Shown piece by piece: positions 54,972 through 62,579 of a stretch of 64,000 nt of DNA. The number at the start of each line of letters is the position of its first letter. Position 1 is the first letter of the stretch. Below the pieces are notes generated by a model. That model was not told the DNA's origin and did not search any database. It saw nothing but the letters and a program-made list of their open reading frames with translations. The stretch spans positions 434,001 through 498,000 of the forward strand of contig NZ_CADFGE010000003.1 of NCBI RefSeq assembly GCF_902833645.1, written 5' to 3'. Source of the stretch: Paraburkholderia fungorum. GTDB taxonomy: Bacteria; Pseudomonadota; Gammaproteobacteria; Burkholderiales; Burkholderiaceae. The translations under genes and the position numbers were made by a program.

Positions 54972-56201
54972 TCAGGCACCGGTCGAGGGATTGCGGCCAA
55001 CCCGCGCGGCAAGCAGCAATTGATGAAATGCACTGAACACCCGGCGCATTTGCGCAAGCTTGTACGGAAACAAGGCCGCATCGTCCATATCGTGGACGAC
55101 CATAGCTGTCGCGATTTCGAAAATAAGCAGCCGTCCGTCTTCTGTTTCGGCGCAATCGAATCCGACGTAGTCCAGGCTTGTCCGCTCGACTACGGCGCGC
55201 AAAGCTTCGCGATGGCGCACCGCAAAGGTGGTGTCGAAATTGGCCATCAGACGCTCCTCCTCGGCCCGGCGCTCCGGATGCGCGATCATTTCCGCGTAGG
55301 GGTAGTGAACCATCCAGTGCGCCGAAATGCCCATATGACACAAAAAAGGCGTCATCCCGATCATCACGATCCGGTATTTACGGAACAGTCCGTCCGCACT
55401 GCTGTAGTCGATGAAGGGCGCGATGTAAAACTCGGCGACAGCCGAACGATCCACGTAATCGGCAAGTTCCGCGGCGCAGGAAATGCGCTCCAACCCCTCG
55501 CCGGCATGCGATCCGACCGGGCGGACGATGAGCGGATAATCCAAGTCCAGCATGACGAGGTTGTCGGATCGACCCGCGAGCAGATCCAGAATTTCAGCGC
55601 GCGAAACGCGTCTCGTTGGCGCCATACAGATATCCGGGACGCCGCCCAGCAGCGCGTAGGCCGCTTCGCGCGTCGTGTGCGCGATACCTTCCGGCAGGTT
55701 GAGCACGGGCTTTGTTGTCGTGTGTAACAACGAGGCGATCAGGTCGAGAGCCGCGATATTCTCATCCAGCGCGCACGCTGCCACCAACACGACATCATGC
55801 TCCGGCAAGCGGCATTCCTGCGTGGAGTGTTCGTCGATATAGAGCACGTCGACCTGCAAGTCGGCGTGTTCAAGAAGGCACTCGACCGGCGTATTCGCCA
55901 TCAGGTCGCCGGGCGCTTTCAGCACCAGCAACTTTACCGACGGACTTTCCGTGCTGGCATTTTTAATCCGGTAAAGTCGGCGCATCTGCAATGCCTGCCG
56001 CTGAACGGCAAGCGCCGCCGGCTTTTCGTATTTCATCTCCAGGACCAGCGAGAGATCGAGCAGTGCGCCAGGATCGTCATGGCGCTGCGCGTACTCAAGC
56101 AGACTCACGCCCAGTGGCGTCAGGTCATTGCCCGCGGTCGCCGCCCTTAACAATACACTCAGGCCCAGGGATTGATAGGCCTCGCAGGTTGCTTCAGTCA
56201 T
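54972..56201 (-). CDS. TPR plus ATP-grasp ligase
   Basis: 409 residues from ATG 56201. Residues about 5-80 are helical and TPR-like (ALLDLSLVLEMKYEKPAALAV). Residues about 90-200 form an alpha/beta pre-ATP-grasp part. Residues about 200-395 are the ATP-grasp fold: PLIVRPVGSHAGEGLERI (223-240) is the nucleotide-binding strand and loop, KYRIVMIG follows, and LDYVGFDCAETEDGRLLIFEIATAM (from 343) holds Asp and Glu for metal; the usual Asn two residues after that Glu is Thr here. ATP-grasp enzymes join a carboxylate to an amine or thiol. Its start overlaps the 71-residue peptide gene by 8 bases, implying coupled translation and that the peptide may be the substrate. Function unproven. Confidence 0.8.
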   Translation of the reverse strand: MTEATCEAYQSLGLSVLLRAATAGNDLTPLGVSLLEYAQRHDDPGALLDLSLVLEMKYEKPAALAVQRQALQMRRLYRIKNASTESPSVKLLVLKAPGDLMANTPVECLLEHADLQVDVLYIDEHSTQECRLPEHDVVLVAACALDENIAALDLIASLLHTTTKPVLNLPEGIAHTTREAAYALLGGVPDICMAPTRRVSRAEILDLLAGRSDNLVMLDLDYPLIVRPVGSHAGEGLERISCAAELADYVDRSAVAEFYIAPFIDYSSADGLFRKYRIVMIGMTPFLCHMGISAHWMVHYPYAEMIAHPERRAEEERLMANFDTTFAVRHREALRAVVERTSLDYVGFDCAETEDGRLLIFEIATAMVVHDMDDAALFPYKLAQMRRVFSAFHQLLLAARVGRNPSTGA

Positions 56202-56409
56202 GGCCGTCACGTCCGCTTTCATCCGGGTCCGCCAGAGCGTGAACCGCCGAAGGCAGCGCGCCGACATATCCAACTTCTTCCTCGAACCAGCCTTCAGGAA
56301 TACCCTCCGCGGACGGCGCTTCGCGATATGTTGCCCTGTCACCCACCGTCGAGTTATCGACAACCAGCGACAAACCTACCGGCTTTGCGTGGTGCTTCGC
56401 TGCGCACAT
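56194..56409 (-). CDS. Small acidic peptide, putative substrate of the ATP-grasp ligase
   Basis: 71 residues, MCAAKHHAKPVGLSLVVDN at the start, then an acidic second half with EGWFEEEVGYVG and a tail DPDESGRDGHD. AAGGGA lies 7 bases before the ATG, one of the better ribosome sites in the region. The last 8 bases (ATGACTGA) are also the start of the ATP-grasp gene. No signal peptide or membrane helix. A basic N-terminal part followed by a Glu/Asp/Gly-rich part is what a precursor for carboxylate-linking modification could look like. I know no family for it; a partner subunit of the ligase is the alternative. Confidence 0.72.
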   Translation of the reverse strand: MCAAKHHAKPVGLSLVVDNSTVGDRATYREAPSAEGIPEGWFEEEVGYVGALPSAVHALADPDESGRDGHD

Positions 56410-56436
56410 GTGTGTTCCCTTAAATGTTGATGCGAC

Positions 56437-56450
56437 GGCTCGCGCGAGCC
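56437..56450. promoter_or_regulatory. 14-bp perfect palindrome upstream of the peptide gene
   Basis: GGCTCGCGCGAGCC, 28 bases before the peptide ATG, in the 212-base region divergent from the DUF4148 gene. Operator or leader hairpin. A further palindrome CTGCA-A-TGCAG lies at 56487. Confidence 0.4.
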
Positions 56451-56621
56451 ACAAGCCGCTATGCGAAGGCATACCCGAGGCACGCGCTGCAATGCAGTTG
56501 CACTCCACGCTTCGTGTAGTTAACGAAACGGTAATCCTGCGGTCAACGCGTCGACAGCCGGAATGACAACAATAGGAATGGTGGTGCAAGCCATTCATTC
56601 CTCGCCAACCGGAGAAACACC

Positions 56622-56909
56622 ATGAAACTGCTTACCGCCTTCGCTGTGATCGCCTTCAGCTTGTCGTTCGGCGCCAATGCTTTCGCCCAGTCATCCACCG
56701 GCGGCTTGACGCGGGCCGAGGTGTACGCTCAACTCGTGCAGGCCGAGGCAGACGGCCTCGTACCGGCACCCAGGAGCGACTATCCGCCGTCTGCAGAGGC
56801 CGTCGCCCGCAATCGCGAAATCTATGCGATCCGGCATGGCACCGACGCCGCAAGCCCGACAACTACCACAGACTCCGCAGCCGCCCATTCGGAGTCGGCG
56901 TCGAACTGA
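56622..56909 (+). CDS. DUF4148 small exported protein
   Basis: 95 residues. A clean signal peptide ends at ANAFA near residue 22. The mature part carries the DUF4148 pattern LTRAEVYAQLVQAEADGLVP...DYPPS, frequent in multiple copies in Burkholderia genomes. A Thr/Ser/Ala-rich tail ends the protein. GGAGAAACACC precedes the ATG. Function unknown; expected periplasmic. Confidence 0.9.
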   Translation: MKLLTAFAVIAFSLSFGANAFAQSSTGGLTRAEVYAQLVQAEADGLVPAPRSDYPPSAEAVARNREIYAIRHGTDAASPTTTTDSAAAHSESASN

Positions 56910-56935
56910 TGCCGTGAAGCAATGCGTGCCGCCCA

Positions 56936-56962
56936 GTCATCGGGCAAACACTGCCCGATGAC
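56936..56962. terminator. Bidirectional terminator hairpin
   Basis: Perfect 11-bp stem GTCATCGGGCA with its complement around a 5-base loop. It lies between DUF4148 (rightward) and porin (leftward), which converge. Confidence 0.78.
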
Positions 56963-56978
56963 CGCAAAGCGCAAGCGA

Positions 56979-58133
56979 TCAGAATTTGTGCCGGATACCG
57001 ACGCGCGCGAGGACCTGATTCGCGCTCGACGACGGTGCATCCGCGCCCGTTATATACGCGGTATTCAATGGAGCCGACACCGTGCCGCCACCCGATGCGT
57101 GCTGGTACATACCCTGCACGTAGACGTCGGTGCGCGCTGACAGGTTATAGTCCGCCATCAAGCCCACCTGCTGGTATTTCGGCTTCGAATTGCCCGCACT
57201 GGAATCGAAGTGGGCAATCGTGTAGTTGTACATCGCGCCGACATACGCGGCCTTCGTCAATTGATACTTGGCGTTGAGTTCGAAGTTATCGAATTTCAGG
57301 CTGGTCGCGGTGTTTGCGAAGTTGCCGACGTAGACCGAGCCGGTCGCGTCGTTCAGGCTCGTATGGCTATACACAAAGCCGAGCAACGTCGGTCCGATCG
57401 TGTAGTTGATGCCCGCGCCCCAGACTTGTTGACGGCCGGCGAAAAAGTCGGTGTCGTCGGCAGCGAGCGAACCGCCTGTCGTGCCGCCCGGATTGTTGAT
57501 CTGCATATAGGCCGCGGCCACCGTCACATTGCTGCCAACGTATTGCGCGCCGAGGCTGTAAGACCGATTGTTCGCGAAGCCGCCTGCCTGGTTGCTGAAG
57601 CCGTACAGGCCGCCGAACGTAACGCCGCCGTACGTGTTGCTCGTGTACTTCACGCTGTTGTTCAAACGGAAGGAGTTGTCGGTGTTGTCGTTATCGTACG
57701 GATGCGACATCAGATAGCCCGCCCAGTTTCCGTTTGCCGTGAGCGGCGCGAGGAAGTCGACGACGGAGTCATATTGCCGGCCCATCGTCAGCGTGCCGAA
57801 TTGCGTTGAGCTCAGGCCGACGTACGCCTGACGTCCGAACATCCGGCCGCCCTGGCCGAGCTTGCCCGAGTTGACGTCGAATCCGTTTTCCAACTGGAAG
57901 ACTGCCTTGGTCCCACCGCCCAGGTCCTCCGCCCCCTTCAGACCCCAGCGGGAGCCTTGCGCAAAACCGCTTTCCATCTGTACGTTCGAATGGCCGCCGG
58001 TATTGTTGGTGTAATTCAGGCCTTCGTCGATCAGGCCGTACAGCGTGACGCTGCTTTGCGCCATCGCGCTGATAGGGGCAAATGTACAGCCGAGCGCGGT
58101 ATTGGCGACCGCGGCAATCAGGAGTCTTTTCAT
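56979..58133 (-). CDS. Gram-negative trimeric porin (OmpC type)
   Basis: 384 residues. Signal peptide ends at AMA; the mature start SSVTLYGLIDEGLNYTNN and the block GSRWGLKGAEDLGGGTKAVFQLENGF are the betaproteobacterial porin signature. Alternating strands run to a C-terminal Phe (RHKF), the Bam recognition signal. Outer-membrane channel for small hydrophilic solutes. AAGGA upstream. LysR follows upstream on the same strand. Confidence 0.95.
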   Translation of the reverse strand: MKRLLIAAVANTALGCTFAPISAMAQSSVTLYGLIDEGLNYTNNTGGHSNVQMESGFAQGSRWGLKGAEDLGGGTKAVFQLENGFDVNSGKLGQGGRMFGRQAYVGLSSTQFGTLTMGRQYDSVVDFLAPLTANGNWAGYLMSHPYDNDNTDNSFRLNNSVKYTSNTYGGVTFGGLYGFSNQAGGFANNRSYSLGAQYVGSNVTVAAAYMQINNPGGTTGGSLAADDTDFFAGRQQVWGAGINYTIGPTLLGFVYSHTSLNDATGSVYVGNFANTATSLKFDNFELNAKYQLTKAAYVGAMYNYTIAHFDSSAGNSKPKYQQVGLMADYNLSARTDVYVQGMYQHASGGGTVSAPLNTAYITGADAPSSSANQVLARVGIRHKF

Positions 58134-58235
58134 GTAGTCGGATCCTTGTGGGTAAGAACACCGCGCCGCTGCGCCACCCGCGCTATTTGCGCGGAGTCCG
58201 GGCGCAGCCGACGTCGGTTGTTCGCACTTTAGGAC

Positions 58236-59219
58236 CTACAAAATCCCGCCCCACAGCAATTCAGTATTGCTCGATTGGTGTTGTACGGGGCCTACGCGCA
58301 CGTCGCTTTGTGCCTTGCCTTCGAACGGTTTCCGACGATAGCGCTCCACGACGAAATCAACGAAGCTGCGCAAAGCAACCGCCATGTGCGGCTGCCCGAG
58401 ATAGAGCAGCCACACAGTGCGTTCGTCGCCGCATAGCGCGACGTCATCCAGCAACGCACACAAGCTGCCGCTGGTCAGTTCGTGCTGTACGAACGAACGT
58501 GATAAGCGCGCGATTCCGAGTCCCGCCAGCACCGCACGCTTGATGACGTGAGGACTTTGTATGTTCAGGATCGGCCGCACAACGACGCGTTGTGTGCCGT
58601 GGGCGTCGCGAAACTCCCAGTAACGGCTCGGCGCATCCGACGCGACGAGCACGTCGTGCGAGTCCAGCTCGCCCGGCGTGCACGGCGCAGGGCGACGCGC
58701 CAGATAGTCGGGGCTTGCAACAATCACGTCGCGTGTTTGCGCGAGCGGCCGGCACACCAGCGACGAATCACGCAGGCGACGCTCCGCACTGAAGCACACA
58801 TCGAACTCGCTGGCCGCGACGTCGCTCATATTGTCGAACACGGTCAGGTCGAAACTCACGCGGGGTTCGTGGGCACGGTAGGCGGCCAGCATGTCCGGTA
58901 GATCGGTAGTCGCGTACAGCGAAGACGCCGCAATCCGCAGCGACCCGGTAGGCTGTCCCACTGCGGCCGCGATACATTCGTCCATGTCGTCGAGCTGCCT
59001 GAGCAACTCGGTGCAGCGCTCCCAATACAGCCGGCCTGTCGCCGTCAACGATACGCGCCGCGTAGTCCGATTGATCAGCCGAACGCCTAAGTGTTCCTCG
59101 AGCGTCGCGACACTGCGCGTGACAACCGAATTGGAAATGCCCAATTGCTTGGCGGCTTCGGCGAAATTCAGGCACTCCGCAACCTTGGCGAAGATGCGTA
59201 TCGAAGCCAACTGGTTCAT
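58236..59219 (-). CDS. LysR-family regulator
   Basis: 327 residues from ATG 59219, with GGGGAA upstream; an open extension to 59513 lacks similarity. HTH: IFAKVAECLNFAEAAKQLGISNSVVTRSVATLEEHLG. This subclass (CrgA/AaeR-like) often controls neighbouring transport genes. It lies 102 bases before the porin on the same strand, so the porin is a possible target. Confidence 0.9.
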   Translation of the reverse strand: MNQLASIRIFAKVAECLNFAEAAKQLGISNSVVTRSVATLEEHLGVRLINRTTRRVSLTATGRLYWERCTELLRQLDDMDECIAAAVGQPTGSLRIAASSLYATTDLPDMLAAYRAHEPRVSFDLTVFDNMSDVAASEFDVCFSAERRLRDSSLVCRPLAQTRDVIVASPDYLARRPAPCTPGELDSHDVLVASDAPSRYWEFRDAHGTQRVVVRPILNIQSPHVIKRAVLAGLGIARLSRSFVQHELTSGSLCALLDDVALCGDERTVWLLYLGQPHMAVALRSFVDFVVERYRRKPFEGKAQSDVRVGPVQHQSSNTELLWGGIL

Positions 59220-59631
59220 CGTGTTCCCCGGCGCATGCTGGCTGGCAAGTTTCGGGCGCAATACAGCAGTGTGAGGGGGCGAGAAACCATAGGTGTGCAC
59301 TCCATCTGTTAGACGTCGAGCTCCTCGCGGGGGATGGAGTCGCGTCGCTACGCCCGCGCCTAACCGCGAGAGGTTAGTTCCTAGCATAGCGACCACTTCG
59401 TTACCCCAGGCCGTCCGGCAGATTACAGGATCGTTATTTTTCCGGTTAAAACGGCGGGTTAAAAATACCAAAGCAACAGTGCTGGTTAGTATCTGTTGCA
59501 TGGGCTCTGTCAAGTTGACGAGCGCAGACGATCTGCGCGGCTCCGCCGCCGGACTTGTCGCCGCGGCGCCGGATCGACGCTATCCGGCATGCGCCGCAGA
59601 CGTAATACGGCAAGCCAGCAATGGACCACGC
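59220..59631. other. Intergenic region, nothing certain
   Basis: 412 bases upstream of LysR and downstream of the beta-propeller gene. I see two GGTTAAAA direct repeats 13 bases apart (59444 and 59457) and GC-rich possible stems at 59530-59570 that could end the beta-propeller transcript. No gene is supported. Confidence 0.5.
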
Positions 59632-60690
59632 TTACTTAAGTTGCGCGACGAGCACTTCGAACGTGTGAGGAATGATCGTTGGACGCGGATGAGGATCTTG
59701 CGCCGTCGCCGCTTCGGCAGGACCGAACTTCGAAGACACCAGGTACACGCGGTGCGTCTGCGGATCGAGGGCCATCGTCTTTGCACCTTCCTGCGTCTGC
59801 ACGTTCTGCATGACCCTGTAGTGATCCGCGTCGTCTTCGTGGACCACCGTCAGCGTGCCATTCGCACCGTTGGAACTGAACGCCAGCTTCAACGCCGGAT
59901 CGAACGCGGCGGCATCTGGATGGCCGCCAATCGGCAAGTCGGCCACCGCATGGCCCGACTTCGCATCCACCACCATCATGTGTTCGTTCGCGCACACGGT
60001 GAACAGGCGCTCGTTCTTAGCGTCGATGGCGAGTCCCGACGGCTTCTCGCAGGGCGCTAGCGGCCAACGCGCCACTACTTCAGCAGAGCTCGCATCAATC
60101 TCGACGATCTCACTCCTGTCTTCCACGTTGACGAAAACGTGCCCCTGACCGTCGGCGGCAAGCGCCTCCGGCTTGCCGCCGACCTGCGTGGTCGCGACAA
60201 TCTTGCGCGTCGCAACGTCAATTGCGCTCACGCTTTTGTCATGCCCGTTGCTGACGTAGACGCGCTGCAGGGACGGCACATACAGAATGCCGTCCGGATC
60301 GGGACCCGCGGCTTTAATGGTGTCGACCACCTTCAGCGTATCGAGGTTGATGACCGTTATCGTATTCGCACGGCCGTTGGTCACGAAACCGAGCTTGCGA
60401 TCCTGGACGAACGCGAAACCGTGCACACCGTCGGTGTTTTTTATTTCGCCGAACAGCTTTCCGGTATGCGTGTCGACCACTTGAACGTGGTCATCGCGGC
60501 TCACGAACAGATGATGCCGCACCGGATCGTATGCGACGTAGTCCCAACGCTCGGCGCCTTGCAGCGCATAACGCCCGGTCACTTCGAACTGCGCGCCGGT
60601 CTTAGCGGTCACGGCGTGCGCCGCGCTACATAACAATCCGGAAAGAAGACCGCCGGCAATCAGCATGTGCAAAGTTTTGCTTCGTTTCAC
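59632..60690 (-). CDS. YncE-like YVTN beta-propeller protein
   Basis: 352 residues from GTG 60690 (ATG 60666 is the alternative). Signal peptide ends at AAHA near residue 26. At least six repeats of the YVTN type follow (RVYVSNGHDKSVSAIDVATRKIVAT; KLGFVTNGRANTITVINLDTLKVVDTI). E. coli YncE is an exported propeller encoded beside the TonB-dependent receptor YncD; here the gene directly follows tonB, exbD, exbB and a receptor. A role in uptake or metal-dependent envelope function is likely but unknown. Confidence 0.87.
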   Translation of the reverse strand: MKRSKTLHMLIAGGLLSGLLCSAAHAVTAKTGAQFEVTGRYALQGAERWDYVAYDPVRHHLFVSRDDHVQVVDTHTGKLFGEIKNTDGVHGFAFVQDRKLGFVTNGRANTITVINLDTLKVVDTIKAAGPDPDGILYVPSLQRVYVSNGHDKSVSAIDVATRKIVATTQVGGKPEALAADGQGHVFVNVEDRSEIVEIDASSAEVVARWPLAPCEKPSGLAIDAKNERLFTVCANEHMMVVDAKSGHAVADLPIGGHPDAAAFDPALKLAFSSNGANGTLTVVHEDDADHYRVMQNVQTQEGAKTMALDPQTHRVYLVSSKFGPAEAATAQDPHPRPTIIPHTFEVLVAQLK

Positions 60691-60747
60691 GTCGAAATGA
60701 CTCCAGTTAATTCTGTTGATTTGATTGGGGTGCGCGCGCCTTCTCGG

Positions 60748-61464
60748 TCAGTTGGGGCGATCGAGATCGAACGTGACCCACAACTGCTCGGAAAGCGTCT
60801 TACCCACGAAGGCCGGATCGGGCTTTGGATAAGCCGCGTCGCGCACTGCCGCGACCGCCGCGCGGTCCAGCAAGCCCAGTCCGCTTGGGACGATCACGCG
60901 CACATCCGACACCACGCCGTCGCGATACTGAAACGCGACTCGTGTGCGTCCCGACATGCCGGCCATACGCGCCGACTCGGGGTAACGCAGCGCCGCCTGA
61001 ATCGCCGCGCGCAATGCGCCCTCGAAACTCGGCGATGCCGTAGTAGGAGCGGCAGGCGGTGCAGGCGCTGGAGGCGGCGCGGGCGCCGGCTCAGTCGGCG
61101 CGACTGAAGGCAGCACCGGGGCGGGCGCTTGAACCGGCTGCAGCGGCGGCGCAACCGCAGGCTTCGGCGGCGGTGTATGCGTCACCAGGTGATGCACCGG
61201 CACAACCGGCCGCACCGGCGGCGTCTGAAGCTTCGGCGGTGTTGGAACAACCGGCTTTGGCGCCGGCGGCGCCGGCGGGGTCGACGCGGGTGGCGCAGCA
61301 AGGGTCAGCGTGGTCGGCGGAAGTTCGACCGGGGCCGGCGCCTTGTGCGTCAGGAACACTAACGCACCGCCGAGCAACAGCGCCTCCGCGACCAGCGCAA
61401 GCGCCGCGGCGGGAAATAGGCGGGTGCGTTCTTGCGACATGCCGGAGACGGGTACAGTCGCCAT
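60748..61464 (-). CDS. tonB: TonB energy transducer
   Basis: 238 residues. One N-terminal membrane helix (LALVAEALLLGGALVFL), a long Pro/Ala/Lys periplasmic spacer to about residue 145, then the C-terminal domain with ALRYPESARMAGMSGRTRVAFQYRDG. It links proton flow through ExbBD to the receptor. One base separates it from the ExbD stop. ATG 61440 is an alternative start. Confidence 0.92.
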   Translation of the reverse strand: MATVPVSGMSQERTRLFPAAALALVAEALLLGGALVFLTHKAPAPVELPPTTLTLAAPPASTPPAPPAPKPVVPTPPKLQTPPVRPVVPVHHLVTHTPPPKPAVAPPLQPVQAPAPVLPSVAPTEPAPAPPPAPAPPAAPTTASPSFEGALRAAIQAALRYPESARMAGMSGRTRVAFQYRDGVVSDVRVIVPSGLGLLDRAAVAAVRDAAYPKPDPAFVGKTLSEQLWVTFDLDRPN

Positions 61465-61465
61465 A

Positions 61466-61864
61466 TCAGTTCGCCACAGGTTGCGCGGCCAGCGCGATCT
61501 GCGTGACGCCCGCGGCCCGGCACGCGTCCATCACGGCGACGAGCTTCTGGAGCTGCGCTTCCTTCGAGCCGGCAATCGTCACCGCCGTGTGGGCGACATC
61601 CGGGCGCGCCGCAAGCATCGCCGTCAGTTGCGCGGTGCTGAGCGTCTTACCGTCGACGGACACGCTGCCGTCAACGGCAAGCGTGATCGTCACTTTCGGC
61701 GGCGGCAACGACTGCGTCGTAGCACTCGAAGGCAATTGCGTGCGCAGACCCGCATTCGGGATCATGTGCAGCGTGATCATGATGAAGAACACCAGCAGAA
61801 AGAACATGATGTCGATCATCGGAATGATCTCGATGCGAGCCTTGCGCGCTTCGAAGTACTTCAT
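61466..61864 (-). CDS. exbD: ExbD biopolymer transport protein
   Basis: 132 residues from ATG 61864, 7 bases after GGGAG; a GTG at 61870 overlaps the ExbB stop. One N-terminal helix with the essential Asp in IPMIDIMFFLLVFF, then a periplasmic domain. Component of the proton channel driving TonB. Confidence 0.93.
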   Translation of the reverse strand: MKYFEARKARIEIIPMIDIMFFLLVFFIMITLHMIPNAGLRTQLPSSATTQSLPPPKVTITLAVDGSVSVDGKTLSTAQLTAMLAARPDVAHTAVTIAGSKEAQLQKLVAVMDACRAAGVTQIALAAQPVAN

Positions 61865-61866
61865 CG

Positions 61867-62556
61867 TCACACTCCCTGCGACGCGAGCTTGCCGACTACC
61901 GCGCGCGGCGTCTCACGCACTGGCTTCGCGGCTTCCTGCGAGGTTGCCGCGAGGCGGTTGACGAGTGCGGCCTTCAAGGTCTCGAGCTGGTGCAATACGG
62001 CGCGTGCCCGATTGTGCAGGCCGTTGAAAAATACCAGCCCGATCATCGCCACGAACAAGCCCGATGCCGTCGCGACCAGCGCTTCGGCGACGCCGCCCGT
62101 GACCTGGGTCGGCGCATTGCCCGGATTCGACAGGACCTGAAACGCGTTGAACATGCCCACGATCGTGCCGAAGAGGCCAAGCAACGGCGCCAGCGTGACA
62201 ATCGTATCGAGCACCCACAGCAGGCGGTCGATGCGCGGCGCCTCGCGCATGATCGCTTCGTCGAGGCAAGCGCCAAGTTCTTCGCGCGACGCCTGCCCTG
62301 GAACGCTCGCCGCCGTCTTTATCAGTCTGCCGGTGGGCAAGTCGTCGAATTGCTCGGCGCAGGATACGAGCGCGGCCACATTCAACGGATTGAGGTGGTC
62401 GAGTTGCTCGAGCGCATCGCGGCCACTACCCGCTACACGGTGCAGATACCAGAGGCGCTCGATGATAATCGTCATGGCGATGAACAGCATCGTAGCGATG
62501 ACGTAGAGTACGCCGCCTGAATCGTTCGCAAGGTCGGTGAGGTGAGCAAGGTTCAT
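61867..62556 (-). CDS. exbB: ExbB/TolQ-family proton channel protein
   Basis: 229 residues with three membrane helices. The conserved block TLAPLLGLFGTIVGMFNAF and the following GGVAEALVATASGLFVAM define the family. Near-overlaps with exbD and close spacing to the receptor gene indicate one transcript: receptor, exbB, exbD, tonB, propeller. Confidence 0.93.
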   Translation of the reverse strand: MNLAHLTDLANDSGGVLYVIATMLFIAMTIIIERLWYLHRVAGSGRDALEQLDHLNPLNVAALVSCAEQFDDLPTGRLIKTAASVPGQASREELGACLDEAIMREAPRIDRLLWVLDTIVTLAPLLGLFGTIVGMFNAFQVLSNPGNAPTQVTGGVAEALVATASGLFVAMIGLVFFNGLHNRARAVLHQLETLKAALVNRLAATSQEAAKPVRETPRAVVGKLASQGV

Positions 62557-62579
62557 GGATAAAAGTTTCCTGGTGAAGA

